From assembly GCA_020725335.1 (NCBI GenBank), contig DYFF01000020.1, positions 62,001-126,000 on the forward strand: 64,000 bases of DNA. The letters are read 5' to 3'. The notes under the pieces were generated by a model. It made no database searches. It was not told the origin of the DNA and saw only the letters and a list, made by a program, of their open reading frames with translations. A program made the position numbers and the translations under genes. Positions 25,721-34,810 of the stretch are shown piece after piece (the stretch's first letter is position 1; every line of letters starts with the position of its first letter). This stretch comes from Thermodesulfovibrio sp. (GTDB lineage Bacteria > Nitrospirota > Thermodesulfovibrionia > Thermodesulfovibrionales > Thermodesulfovibrionaceae).

Positions 25721-26173
25721 ATGGAAGAAAGGATAAAAGAAATTGGATATCTTTTGCCTGAGCCTGTAAAACCTGTAGGAGCCTATGTCCCAGCTTTACA
25801 AGTTGACAATTTACTTTTTCTAAGCGGAATTCTTCCCTTCAGAGAAGGTAAGCTTACAAGAAAAGGCAAGGTTGATAAAGAAATAACTCTTGAAGAAGCC
25901 TCAGAAGAGGCTATACAGATTGTCCTTAATGCTTTGGCAATTGTGAAGGCTCAGATTGGTAGTCTTGACAAGGTGAAAAGATGTGTGAAAATAACAGGAT
26001 ATGTTGCATCTTCAGAGAATTTTATAGAACAACCAAAGGTGCTTAATCCTGCCTCTGAATTATTGGTAAAGATTTTTGGTGATAAAGGGAAACATTGCCG
26101 AGTTGCAGTAGGTGTTTGTAGCTTACCTCTTGATGCAGCAGTAGAGATGGACTTTATTTTTGAAATTGAGTAA
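25721..26173 (+). CDS. RidA/YjgF-family protein
   Basis: A 150-residue RidA-superfamily protein of the MEERIKEIGYLLPEPVKPVGAYVPA type, with LLFLSGILP, the central VLNALAIVKAQIGSLDKVKRCVKITGYV, and CRVAVGVCSLPLDAAVEMDFI. The canonical RidA enamine/imine deaminase Arg lies in a different context (R in HCRVAVGV is kept). The family removes reactive imines from PLP enzymes; this YjgF subgroup is poorly characterised. I chose the ATG at 25721 because homologues begin with MEERI-like sequence and an upstream TATGAT (25705-25710) would place the transcript start just before it. An in-frame ATG at 25706 overlaps that -10. Confidence 0.82.
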   Translation: MEERIKEIGYLLPEPVKPVGAYVPALQVDNLLFLSGILPFREGKLTRKGKVDKEITLEEASEEAIQIVLNALAIVKAQIGSLDKVKRCVKITGYVASSENFIEQPKVLNPASELLVKIFGDKGKHCRVAVGVCSLPLDAAVEMDFIFEIE

Positions 26174-26178
26174 AACCC

Positions 26179-27471
26179 TTACCTTTTATCAATAACTCTT
26201 GTAATTTTCTCCCCAACCTTTTCCATTGAGCGTTTCTCTGCAAGTTTTACATTTACTGGGAGTCCTAATTCTGAGGCAATTCTTTCCTTTATTACACCTA
26301 TTAATTGAGTTTGCTCTCTCATCACGTCAGAGAATATATCTTCTGACATTTCAAGCAATAGAGTAATCTGGTCAACTCCTGCCTGCCTTTCAAGAATTAT
26401 CTGATAATTTGGCTGTTTTCCTTCTATTTCATAGAGTATTGCCTCAATTTGAGAAGGGAATAATTTCATGCCTCTTATAATAATCATATCATCGGTTCTA
26501 CCCATTATTCTATCAATTCTTCTGAGGGTTCTTCCGCAAGGGCATTCTCCGGGTATAAATCTTGTAAGGTCACCTGTTCTAAATCTCAATACAGGGAAAG
26601 CTTCTTTTGTTAATGTAGTGATAACAAGCTCTCCTGTGCCTCCTTCCTTTACAGGCTCAAGAGTTTGTGGGTCAATTATTTCAAAAAAGAAGTGGTCTTC
26701 CTGAATATGAAGCCCTTTCTTTTCAAGACACTCTCCGGCAACCCCCGGTCCTATTACTTCGCTAAGTCCATAATTGTCAGTGGCTGTAATCTTAAGCTTT
26801 TCCTCTATTTCCTGCCTCATTCTCTCAGACCATGGTTCAGCACCAAAAAGTCCAAATTTTAGCGAGAGAGAGTTTGGATTAATATCCATCTCTATCAACG
26901 TGTTTGCTATTAGTAAAGCATAAGATGGTGTCGATATGAGTGCAGTGGTTTTGTAGTCCTGAAGTATCTTTATCTGTTTTTTCGGATTCTCAATGGATAC
27001 GGGTATAACTGAAGCACCAATTTTTTCTGCACCATAATGGAAACCGAAGGCACCTGTAAAAAGTCCATAATTGAAAGCTATTTGAATTACATCATCTTTT
27101 GTAATCCCACCTGCACTTAAGACTCTTGCTACAAGTTCTGTCCATATTTTTAAGTCATTTTTTGTGTAACCCACTACAATAGGCATTCCTGTAGTTCCAG
27201 AGGATGTATGAATCCTAACAACCTCTCTTAAAGGAACGGCGAAAAGGCCATAGGGATAGTTTTCTCTTAAGTCATTTTTTGTTGTAAAAGGTATTTTATT
27301 TATATCTTCAAGAGAACTAAACCCATCAGGGTCTATGCCATGTTTGTCAAACATTCTACGATAGAAGGGAACATTTCTGTATACTCTGTGAATGGTTGAC
27401 TGAAGTCGTTCAAGCTGAAGCTGAAAGAGTTCTTCTCTTACCATACATTCCTTATCTTTATCCCATATCAT
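26179..27471 (-). CDS. paaK: Phenylacetate-CoA ligase family enzyme
   Basis: An adenylate-forming enzyme of 430 residues that activates phenylacetate or another aryl acid with ATP and CoA. Visible signatures are HTSSGTTGMPIVVGYT (P-loop-like, near residue 90), DNYGLSEVIGPGVAGEC, FRTGDLT and the C-terminal GRTDDMIIIRGMKLFPSQIE hinge. It lies 11 bases behind a Liv-type ABC transporter. In anaerobes such pairs often serve aromatic amino-acid oxidation with indolepyruvate ferredoxin oxidoreductase, which is not in this window. Substrate is inferred. Confidence 0.9.
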   Translation of the reverse strand: MIWDKDKECMVREELFQLQLERLQSTIHRVYRNVPFYRRMFDKHGIDPDGFSSLEDINKIPFTTKNDLRENYPYGLFAVPLREVVRIHTSSGTTGMPIVVGYTKNDLKIWTELVARVLSAGGITKDDVIQIAFNYGLFTGAFGFHYGAEKIGASVIPVSIENPKKQIKILQDYKTTALISTPSYALLIANTLIEMDINPNSLSLKFGLFGAEPWSERMRQEIEEKLKITATDNYGLSEVIGPGVAGECLEKKGLHIQEDHFFFEIIDPQTLEPVKEGGTGELVITTLTKEAFPVLRFRTGDLTRFIPGECPCGRTLRRIDRIMGRTDDMIIIRGMKLFPSQIEAILYEIEGKQPNYQIILERQAGVDQITLLLEMSEDIFSDVMREQTQLIGVIKERIASELGLPVNVKLAEKRSMEKVGEKITRVIDKR

Positions 27472-27482
27472 AAAAACCTCCT

Positions 27483-28222
27483 TTAAATTCTTTCTTCTGC
27501 ATCAAGGTCTCTTCCAAGATAAGCTCTTTGAACATCTCTGTTCAATAGCAGATCTTCGGAAGTTCCTTCAAGAATCACTCTGCCTGTCTCGAGCACGTAT
27601 CCTCTGTCAGCTATTTTTAGTGCGCTCTTTGCATTTTGTTCTACAAGAAGCACGGTTAAGCCATAAAGTTTTTTTAATTCTAAAATATGTTGAAAAACTT
27701 CTTTTATAATATTCGGTGCCAATCCCATGCTTGGTTCATCAAGGAGAAGAAGTTTTGGTTTTGACATAAGGGCCCTTCCAACTGCAAGCATCTGCTGTTC
27801 CCCTCCAGAAAGAGTTCCTGCAAGCTGTTTCCTTCTCTCTTTTAGTTTTGGAAAGAGATTGTAAACTATTTCTATTTCTTCCTGAATCTGCTTTTTTCTC
27901 CTTAAAGAGTATTGTGAGTAAGCTCCTAACAGAAGATTTTCCTCAACTGTAAGGGTTTTAAAGATAAGCCTTCCCTCTGGAACCTGCGATATACCTGTTT
28001 TTACAATTTTCTCTGGAGTTAATTTTGTTATATCCCCCCCTTCAAATAAAATACTTCCTGATGCAGGTTTTACAATTCCTGATATGGTATTAAGCAGAGT
28101 TGTTTTCCCGGCTCCATTACTTCCTATTAGAGTAACAATTTCACCCTTTTTAATATGGAGGGATACTTTTTTAGAGTATAAAGCTTTCCGTAGTAGACAT
28201 CTAAGTTTTTTATTTTAAGCAT
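27483..28222 (-). pseudogene. livF: Branched-chain amino-acid ABC transporter ATPase LivF, frameshifted at a slippery run
   Basis: The ATG at 28222 starts MLKIKNLDVYYGKLYTLKK, the normal LivF N-terminus. The frame then runs into a stop after 31 codons. Stepping back one base at A-AAA-AAG (28166-28172, after codon 19) gives KVSLHIKKGEIVTLIGSNGAGKTTLL. From there an uninterrupted ATPase runs to 27483, with Walker A, signature LSGGEQQMLAVGRAL, Walker B LLLLDEPSMGLAP and the H-loop region intact. One added base would restore a 246-residue protein. This is either a programmed -1 frameshift (A-AAA-AAG is a classic site), a sequencing error in an A run, or a recent mutation. The rest of the transporter is intact, favouring a functional gene. 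Confidence 0.8.
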
Positions 28223-28225
28223 GCC

Positions 28226-28975
28226 CTAATCCTCGCCAAGATAGGCTGAAATAACTTGAGGATTTTTTTGTATCATAAGAGGCTCTCCTTCAGCGATAAC
28301 CTCTCCAAAATTAAGTACTGTAATCATATCACTTATTCCCATTACAAGTTCCATATCGTGCTCAACAATCAGAATGGTAATTCCCTTTTCATCCCTAATT
28401 TTCTGTATTAGATGGCTTAAATTTTTTGTTTCTCTCGTATTAAGACCTGCAGCAGGTTCATCAAGCAAAATCAACTCTGGCTCAGTAGCAAGTGCTCTTC
28501 CTATCTCAAGTAAACGTTGCTCTCCAACAGGAAGATTTTTAGCAATTTCTTCTTTTCGATGAGATAGATTAATATATTCAATAATAGAGCTGCTCTTTTC
28601 AATAATGTCCTTGTTTATCCCTTTTATCATTAATCCTGAGCTTAAAAAACCCCTCTGATTTTTCAAGTACATTCCAGCAATTATATTTTCAAGAATTGTA
28701 AGATTTCCAAAAATTTCAAGGTTTTGAAAAGTTCTTGCCAATCCCATTAACGCCCTTTTATAAGGTGGCAGCGCTTTAATTGACATCCCTTTAAAAAGGA
28801 TATCACCGCTATCCATTTTTTCAACTCCGCTAATTATGTTCATCAAAGTTGTTTTTCCAGCACCGTTTGGACCTATGAGAGCATGAATCTCACCTTTTTT
28901 TACCGAAAAATTAATATCTTTCAATGCCCTAATACCACCGAAACTTTTTGATATGTTCTTTATGTCAAGAATCAT
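28226..28975 (-). CDS. livG: Branched-chain amino-acid ABC transporter ATPase LivG
   Basis: A 249-residue ATP-binding subunit. Walker A GPNGAGKTTLMN (about residue 34), the Q-loop region (LARTFQNLEIF), a signature variant LPVGEQRLLEIGRAL, Walker B LILLDEPAAGLNTRE and the switch His in VEHDMELVMGI are visible. It ends with the LivG tail SAYLGED. Start ATG 28975 overlaps the livM stop by four bases (ATGA), which I prefer to an in-frame ATG four codons upstream. Confidence 0.94.
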   Translation of the reverse strand: MILDIKNISKSFGGIRALKDINFSVKKGEIHALIGPNGAGKTTLMNIISGVEKMDSGDILFKGMSIKALPPYKRALMGLARTFQNLEIFGNLTILENIIAGMYLKNQRGFLSSGLMIKGINKDIIEKSSSIIEYINLSHRKEEIAKNLPVGEQRLLEIGRALATEPELILLDEPAAGLNTRETKNLSHLIQKIRDEKGITILIVEHDMELVMGISDMITVLNFGEVIAEGEPLMIQKNPQVISAYLGED

Positions 28976-29907
28976 CTTAATGTCCATTTTTTATAAGTTT
29001 CAACTACTAAAGGAACAATACCTTTTCTCATAAAGAGAAGAGAAAGGGTTAAAATCATTCCATATACAAGAATATCAAATTCTTTGAATCCTCTTAGAAC
29101 CTCAGGTAGTATGGTAATAATTAACGCACCTGCTATGGCACCCCAAATATTTGTCATTCCACCTATTACTACCATCATAAGCACTAAAACCGAATAAAAA
29201 AGAGAAAATCCACTGGGGCTCAGAAAGGTAACATAATGGGCATAAAGGGCACCCGCTAAAGATGCATAAGCAGCACTTAAGACAAAAACTTTTATTTTAA
29301 GCTTAGTGATATTTATACCAAGGGTTACCGCCGCGATTTCGCTGTCATGAATAGCTCTCAAGGCTTTTCCTGTCATAGAGTGAATAAGATTTAATGAAAA
29401 AATCATAACAAAAATAATGCATAACCAGATAAGATAAAAATACTCCACTGTCGAGCTTAAGTGATAACCTAAAATATTAAAAGAGGGTATATCTCCAAAA
29501 CCTGAGGGACCACCCGGTCCCCATTCATTAAGAATTATATGGATTATCTCACCAAAACCAAGAGTAGCAACTGCAAGATAATGTCCCTTCAATCTTAAAG
29601 AAGGTATAGCAATAATTACAGCAGTAAGGGATGCTATTATAATTGATGCTATTATGCTAAATAAGACAGGTAGTCCAAAATTCATGCTCAAGATAGCAGA
29701 CATATATGCTCCTATTCCGTAAAAGCCTGCTTGCCCAAGTGATATCTGTCCTGCATATCCCATAAGTATAGTTAATCCTATTGCTACAAGAGCGTTAATT
29801 CCAACAAAAATTCCTATTGTAAGGATATAATTGTCTGAAGTAACTTGGGGAAAGAGAATTATTAAAATTCCCAATATTAGAACTGCTATTGCATTACCTT
29901 TTGTCAT
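28972..29907 (-). CDS. livM: Branched-chain amino-acid ABC transporter permease LivM
   Basis: A 311-residue inner-membrane permease with eight to ten hydrophobic segments. It has the LivM motifs LTILMGYAGQISLGQAGFYGIGAY, LRLKGHYLAVATLGFGEII and the conserved VIGGMTNIWGAIAGALIITILPE near the C-terminus. It pairs with LivH. It starts one base after the livH stop. Confidence 0.94.
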   Translation of the reverse strand: MTKGNAIAVLILGILIILFPQVTSDNYILTIGIFVGINALVAIGLTILMGYAGQISLGQAGFYGIGAYMSAILSMNFGLPVLFSIIASIIIASLTAVIIAIPSLRLKGHYLAVATLGFGEIIHIILNEWGPGGPSGFGDIPSFNILGYHLSSTVEYFYLIWLCIIFVMIFSLNLIHSMTGKALRAIHDSEIAAVTLGINITKLKIKVFVLSAAYASLAGALYAHYVTFLSPSGFSLFYSVLVLMMVVIGGMTNIWGAIAGALIITILPEVLRGFKEFDILVYGMILTLSLLFMRKGIVPLVVETYKKWTLR

Positions 29908-29908
29908 T

Positions 29909-30796
29909 TTAAAACTTTCTTAATTTTAAAATTTCAGCTTTTCCGAACATTCCTGCTGGTCTCACAAACAGTATAAAGAGCATTATGAGGAGCGCAACAG
30001 CATCTTTAAATCCTGAATGAATATAGCCTGCTGTTAAAGATTCAAGTATTCCAAGAGTAAAACCACCTGCCACAGCACCTCTACTTCTTCCAAGTCCACC
30101 CATTATTGCTGCGCAAAATCCTTTCACTGAAAGCATTGCACCCTTGTCATATTCCATAAGAGATATGGGAGTTATAGCTATTCCTCCAATTGCTCCAATT
30201 ACTGCACTAATTATAAAGGAAAGCATAACTATATTAGAGACATTTATCCCCATTAGTCTTGCTGCTCTTACATCAAGAGAGCATGCTTTCATTGCTCTGC
30301 CAATCATGGTTTTATTGAAAAACAGATAAAGCAGGACAATACACACAGCTGTAATTCCTATTACCCATAGAGTTTGTTGAGTTATTATGGCTCCATAAAA
30401 ATTTATAGGTTCTCCCTCTGTAAATGGTGGATAGGTATAAGGGTCTTTGCCGAATTTAAACATTAAAATTCCTCGTATTAGGATGGAAATCGCGATAGTA
30501 ACCATAATCATTAGAAGCAGATCACCTTTTTTCAGGAGAGGCTTAATGGTAAGCCTCTCCATTAAAAGACCAATGAGTGCTGCAGTTAGTAAAGTTAGAG
30601 AAAGAGAGACTGTAAATGGTAGTTGCATGCCTTCAAGAAAAAACCACATCATAAGTCCACCTATAACAACAAACTCTCCCTGAGCAAGATTGATTATCGA
30701 GGTAGAGTTATAGACAATATTAAACCCTATCCCAACAAGGGCATAAACAGAGCCAGTTGTTAATCCTGAAAAAAGAAACTGTAATAGCAAAGTCAT
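29909..30796 (-). CDS. livH: Branched-chain amino-acid ABC transporter permease LivH
   Basis: A 295-residue permease. It begins LLQFLFSGLTTGSVYALVGIGFNIVY, then STSIINLAQGEFVVIGG and the ATPase-contact region MKACSLDVRAARLMGINV (EAA-like), and ends in AAIMGGLGRSRGAVAGGFTLGILE. All are typical of LivH. It lies three bases after the livK stop within the livKHMGF order. Confidence 0.94.
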   Translation of the reverse strand: MTLLLQFLFSGLTTGSVYALVGIGFNIVYNSTSIINLAQGEFVVIGGLMMWFFLEGMQLPFTVSLSLTLLTAALIGLLMERLTIKPLLKKGDLLLMIMVTIAISILIRGILMFKFGKDPYTYPPFTEGEPINFYGAIITQQTLWVIGITAVCIVLLYLFFNKTMIGRAMKACSLDVRAARLMGINVSNIVMLSFIISAVIGAIGGIAITPISLMEYDKGAMLSVKGFCAAIMGGLGRSRGAVAGGFTLGILESLTAGYIHSGFKDAVALLIMLFILFVRPAGMFGKAEILKLRKF

Positions 30797-30799
30797 ATA

Positions 30800-31960
30800 T
30801 TATTTGAGTATCTCCCAATCGCCGTTTTTAACTATAACCATCTCAAAAGCTGTCATATCAAGTCCACAGTGATCATTGGGTGACATATTGAATATTCCAC
30901 CTGTGCCAGGCCATTTTTTAATTTTTGTTTCAATATAATCTCTAATCTTTTTCTTATCTGGGCCAACATTTTTCAATGCTTCAACAACCATCATTAACGC
31001 ATCGTATGCATGCCCACCGAAAGTTCCTGGTTCTGACTTGTAGCGGGCTTCATATTCGGTTACATATTTTTTCAAAATAGGTTTCTGAGGATGCTTATCA
31101 GGAAGTTTCTCCCAGACAACAAGCCTTCCAAGAGGTGCTATAACACCCTCTGCTGCTTTTCCTGCAAGCTCCAGATTTTTCTTACTTCCCCAACCATGAC
31201 TCTGATAAAGGGGAATTCCCATTTTAAGGGCATGCCAATTTTTTGTAACTATTACCTGACCAGGACCTACAGACCAGTTAATGACTGCCTGCGCACCGGC
31301 TGATTTGATTTTTACAAGCTGAGTGGTCATATCAGTATCTTTCGGTCCATATCTTTCATCAGCAACTATTGAAATGCCAAATTTTGGAGCCATCTCAATA
31401 AGTGCTTTTCTTCCTGCATCGCCAAATCCTGTAGTAATTGTTATTATACCTACTTTATTAATACCTTGTTTTTTCATGTAGGTGTAAATTGCCTCAACAG
31501 CGCTTGTATCATACTGGGCAGTTTTAAAAATCCAATATCTCTCTTTTACTGGTTGGGTGATGTTAGCACCGGCAGCAGCTGAGATAAGAAGAGTTTGAGC
31601 CTGTGTCATAATAGGAACTAAAGCCATTGACTCTCCTGTTGTTGAAGGGCCTATTATTGCTAAAACTTTATCTTTTTCAAGAAGTTTTTTAGCTGCAAGC
31701 ACGGCCTGTGTTTCATCACTTTTTGAATCTTCAATGATTACCTTAAGAGGGTGACCATTTATTCCTCCTGCTTTGTTTATCTGTTCAACGAGCATTAGAA
31801 CTGTGTTTTTTTCAGGTTCTCCAAGGAAAGATGCGGGGCCTGTTACTGAAAATATCGCGCCAATGTTGTAAGGTTCTTTACAGAAGGAATTAGTAGAACT
31901 AAAGAAAATTAGAGCAGTAAATATTAAAAGAAATAAAAGCAACCTACCAATTTTTCTCAT
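30800..31960 (-). CDS. Periplasmic branched-chain (or aromatic) amino-acid binding protein LivK-like
   Basis: A type I periplasmic binding protein of 386 residues with a signal peptide (LLLFLLIFTALIFFSSTNSFC, possibly a lipoprotein). The Peripla_BP_6 pattern is YNIGAIFSVTGPASFLGEPEKNTVLMLVEQINKAGGINGHPLKVIIEDSKSDETQAV, with a later IGPSTTGES. It delivers the ligand to LivHMGF encoded directly downstream. Ligand could be a branched-chain amino acid or an aromatic acid, given the paaK gene at the end of the operon. Its start overlaps the rluB stop by four bases. Confidence 0.9.
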   Translation of the reverse strand: MRKIGRLLLFLLIFTALIFFSSTNSFCKEPYNIGAIFSVTGPASFLGEPEKNTVLMLVEQINKAGGINGHPLKVIIEDSKSDETQAVLAAKKLLEKDKVLAIIGPSTTGESMALVPIMTQAQTLLISAAAGANITQPVKERYWIFKTAQYDTSAVEAIYTYMKKQGINKVGIITITTGFGDAGRKALIEMAPKFGISIVADERYGPKDTDMTTQLVKIKSAGAQAVINWSVGPGQVIVTKNWHALKMGIPLYQSHGWGSKKNLELAGKAAEGVIAPLGRLVVWEKLPDKHPQKPILKKYVTEYEARYKSEPGTFGGHAYDALMMVVEALKNVGPDKKKIRDYIETKIKKWPGTGGIFNMSPNDHCGLDMTAFEMVIVKNGDWEILK

Positions 31961-32706
31961 GACAACCTCCTTTTATTTGTTTTTTCTGCTGATTTTGCCT
32001 TATTTTTTAATACTTCTATTTCCTCTTCTGTAAGAGGCCTAAGTTGACCAGGTTTTAAATCTCCCAATTTTATTCCATCAATGGCAATTCTTATAAGTCT
32101 TATTACAGGGTGTCCAACTCTTTCAAGCATTTTACGAATCTGACGCTTTCTTCCTTCATGAAGAGTTATTCTTATCCATGAATTTGCCTTAAGAGTTTTC
32201 ACTATCTGAACACTTACAGGTATAGCGAGCTTTCCATCAATCTTTATTCCTTTTCTCAATTTTTCCAGTTTGTCCTTTTCCATAATACCTTCAACTTTAA
32301 CCATATAAGTTTTTTCTATCTGAGAGCTGGGATGCATTACATGATATGCAAGTTCACCGTCATTGGTAAGCAGTAGTAAACCTTCAGAGTCAAAATCAAG
32401 TCTTCCAACGGGATAAACTCTAAATTTAATTACTTTTAAAAAATCTTTTACAGTTGGCCTTCCTTGAGGGTCTAAAAGAGAAGTGATCACTTTTTGTGGT
32501 TTGTAAAAGGCATAATAGACCTTCGGTTCTGGTTTAATAAGAAGTTTCCCATCAACCTTTATATAATCTATCTCAGGGTCTGCTTTTTGTCCTAATACTG
32601 CAAGCTGACCGTTTACAGTTACACGTCCTTCTTTTATTAAATCTTCTGCATGTCTTCTTGAGGCTATACCATAGTCAGAAAGTATTTTCTGAAGCCTTTC
32701 AAGCAT
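31957..32706 (-). CDS. rluB: Ribosomal large-subunit pseudouridine synthase, RluB/RsuA family
   Basis: A 249-residue pseudouridine synthase. The N-terminal S4 RNA-binding domain (LERLQKILSDYGIASRRHAEDLIKEGRVTVNG) is followed by the catalytic domain with the active-site Asp in YPVGRLDFDSEGLLLLTNDGELA (about residue 103). The C-terminal LHEGRKRQIRKMLERVGHPV motif is also present. It most likely modifies 23S rRNA as RluB does, though RsuA/RluE/RluF relatives cannot be fully excluded. Sits between the SurA-like gene and livK. Confidence 0.88.
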   Translation of the reverse strand: MLERLQKILSDYGIASRRHAEDLIKEGRVTVNGQLAVLGQKADPEIDYIKVDGKLLIKPEPKVYYAFYKPQKVITSLLDPQGRPTVKDFLKVIKFRVYPVGRLDFDSEGLLLLTNDGELAYHVMHPSSQIEKTYMVKVEGIMEKDKLEKLRKGIKIDGKLAIPVSVQIVKTLKANSWIRITLHEGRKRQIRKMLERVGHPVIRLIRIAIDGIKLGDLKPGQLRPLTEEEIEVLKNKAKSAEKTNKRRLS

Positions 32707-32709
32707 TTT

Positions 32710-33669
32710 TTAATCCATAATTTCTATGTATGCTCTCTGTCGCAAACTTCTTCCCCAGAGTTTATATTCTTTTTTGAATTTTTCATCTTCTATAAGAGTT
32801 CTCACATGGTTTTTAAGAGCTTCTGAACCTTTCTTAAAACACAAACCGTCAAGCTTGAAGATATATACACCATTTACAGTAATCATAGGTTCACTAATTT
32901 GGCCTACATTCATTTTTGAAAAAACATTTGCGAGTTCAGGGGATATTTCACTTTTTTTAAGTAAACCTATAGCTCCACCAGTTTTTGCAGAGGCATCCTC
33001 ACTTAGCTGGGATGCAACTTTACTAAATGACTCTCCCTCAATAAGCTTCTTTATTGCTTCATTGACCTTTTCTTTCATTTCATTTTGATTTTCTCTCATT
33101 TTTATAAATATCTGACTTACATAATAACCCTCTTCATCGCAGGAAAGCTCTGGATGAGATGAGATAAAGCTGTTTATCTCCGCTTCAGTAATAATAATTT
33201 TACTTCTCACAAGAGAATTTAAAGCTCTTCCAATGAGTATTTGCTCTTTCATCATGTTTTTGTAATCATTTAGGGTCATACCTTCTTTTTTAAGATTTTC
33301 TTCAAATTCCTTGTCCGTCAAGTTATATTTTTTCTTAATGTCATTAATAGCAAAATCTATTTCACTTTCAGCTACAAAGATTCCATATCTTTCTGCTTCT
33401 TCCATCTGCAATTTTGTGTCAATAAGTCTTTCCAGAAATTCTTCCTCTCTTTTTTTGAAGTATTTGAACTTTTCATCGGGTGTCATATTCTTAATTTCAT
33501 CTCTTGATATAAATTCCATGTATTTATAAAGCTCGCTCCAAGTTATAACTTCTCTATTTACAACAGCTATAACTCTATCAACAAAGAATTTATTCGCTTC
33601 TGCTTGGCATATTAAAGTTATGAATAAAATAGCAAAAATAGAAATGATAAAATGAATTAATCTCGTCAT
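32710..33669 (-). CDS. SurA-like periplasmic peptidyl-prolyl isomerase
   Basis: A 319-residue exported protein (signal peptide ending about QAEA). The SurA N-terminal domain (VDRVIAVVNREVITWSELYKYM... LERLIDTKLQMEEAERYGI) is followed by a single parvulin rotamase domain (about 175-270, GESFSKVASQLSEDASAKTGGAIGLLKKSEISPELANVF). E. coli SurA has two rotamase domains; this has one. It would chaperone outer-membrane proteins such as LptD, encoded 8 kb away. Assignment to surA proper is tentative. Confidence 0.82.
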   Translation of the reverse strand: MTRLIHFIISIFAILFITLICQAEANKFFVDRVIAVVNREVITWSELYKYMEFISRDEIKNMTPDEKFKYFKKREEEFLERLIDTKLQMEEAERYGIFVAESEIDFAINDIKKKYNLTDKEFEENLKKEGMTLNDYKNMMKEQILIGRALNSLVRSKIIITEAEINSFISSHPELSCDEEGYYVSQIFIKMRENQNEMKEKVNEAIKKLIEGESFSKVASQLSEDASAKTGGAIGLLKKSEISPELANVFSKMNVGQISEPMITVNGVYIFKLDGLCFKKGSEALKNHVRTLIEDEKFKKEYKLWGRSLRQRAYIEIMD

Positions 33670-33682
33670 ATCTTAGACTCCT

Positions 33683-34687
33683 TTAACATATTCTTGGCAA
33701 TTGTTCTCCTGGTAGCATATCTACGATTCTTGTTCCTCCAATCAATGTCTTGAGTAAAACTTTTCCTCCCTCTCCTGTAACTTCTCCAATTATAGCAGAT
33801 TCTTCGCCAAAAGAGTGCGACCTCATTAATTGTAAGATTTTTTCTGCTGACTCTGATTTGACAATTGCAACAAAAATTCCTTCATTTGCCACATAGAGAG
33901 GATCAAGCCCAAGAAGGTCACAAGCACCTTTTACTGTGTCATGAACAGGGATAGCCTTTTCATAAATTAGTATATTTTTGTTACTCTCTAAGGCAAGTTC
34001 TTTCAGAGTTGTAGCTACTCCTCCACGCGTAGGGTCTCTCATTATTTTGACATAAGGAGCAAATTGTTTTAGTAACTCTGCGATTAGCCCATTTAATGCC
34101 CTTGTGTCACTTAAAACAGGTGGGTCAAAAACAAAATCATTTCTTTCACTCATAACAGCAATTCCGTGATTTCCAATAGAACCACTGATTATAACTTTAT
34201 CGCCAACTTCTATTTTCTGAGGAGAAAGGTCAATTCCGTCAGGCACTATTCCTATTCCGGAGGTATTTATAAAAATTCCATCTCCTTTACCTTTGTCTAC
34301 AACCTTTGTATCCCCAGCAACTATTTTTACTCCAGCTTTTTTAGCTGACGAGGATATACTACTTAGAACTCTTTCAAAGTTATCTAAGGGGAAACCCTCT
34401 TCAAGAATAAAACCAACAGTAAGATAAAGAGGCATAGCTCCTACTACAGCAAGGTCATTTACAGTTCCATTTATAGCAAGATCACCTATGTCTCCACCAG
34501 GGAAAAATATAGGTGAAACAGTATAAGAATCAGTTGTAATTGCTACTTTACCCGAGTGATTTAGTGATACTATTGCCGAATCCATTAAAGAGGGAAGTTC
34601 AAAAATTGGTGCTATGTATTTTTTTATTAGGTCATGCATTAGCTTGCCACCGCTACCGTGTCCAAGCAGTATTCTATCCAAACTCAC
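33683..34687 (-). CDS. hypE: [NiFe]-hydrogenase maturation protein HypE
   Basis: HypE dehydrates the carbamoyl group delivered by HypF to make the cyanide ligand of the NiFe centre. The 334-residue protein has the N-terminal LLGHGSGGKLMHDLI, the AIR-synthase-like core (GDIGDLAINGTVNDLAVVGA, KIVAGDTKVVDKGKGDG, IMRDPTRGGVATTLKE) and the C-terminal PRIC, whose terminal Cys carries the thiocarbamate/thiocyanate. No other hyp genes are adjacent, so it is an isolated copy. Confidence 0.95.
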   Translation of the reverse strand: MSLDRILLGHGSGGKLMHDLIKKYIAPIFELPSLMDSAIVSLNHSGKVAITTDSYTVSPIFFPGGDIGDLAINGTVNDLAVVGAMPLYLTVGFILEEGFPLDNFERVLSSISSSAKKAGVKIVAGDTKVVDKGKGDGIFINTSGIGIVPDGIDLSPQKIEVGDKVIISGSIGNHGIAVMSERNDFVFDPPVLSDTRALNGLIAELLKQFAPYVKIMRDPTRGGVATTLKELALESNKNILIYEKAIPVHDTVKGACDLLGLDPLYVANEGIFVAIVKSESAEKILQLMRSHSFGEESAIIGEVTGEGGKVLLKTLIGGTRIVDMLPGEQLPRIC

Positions 34688-34706
34688 ACCTCCAATTTAT
34701 TTCATC

Positions 34707-34781
34707 ATTCCAAGGCATTAAATGCCGAGGAATCTCCTCTTAATTTATATCTAAGAACAAGGCACTTAGGCCCTGCCTAAG
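34707..34781. repeat. Pair of small hairpins in the lipoprotein-hypE gap
   Basis: First hairpin: ATTCC...GGAAT outside, GGCATT/AATGCC inside (34707-34733). Second hairpin: CTTAGG/CCTAAG with loop CCCTG (34765-34781). Neither has a T-run in the direction of transcription. The layout resembles degenerate intergenic palindromes, but I see no second copy of these in the window. Confidence 0.4.
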
Positions 34782-34810
34782 GATGACTTTTTATATTTAA
34801 ATAAATTCAT

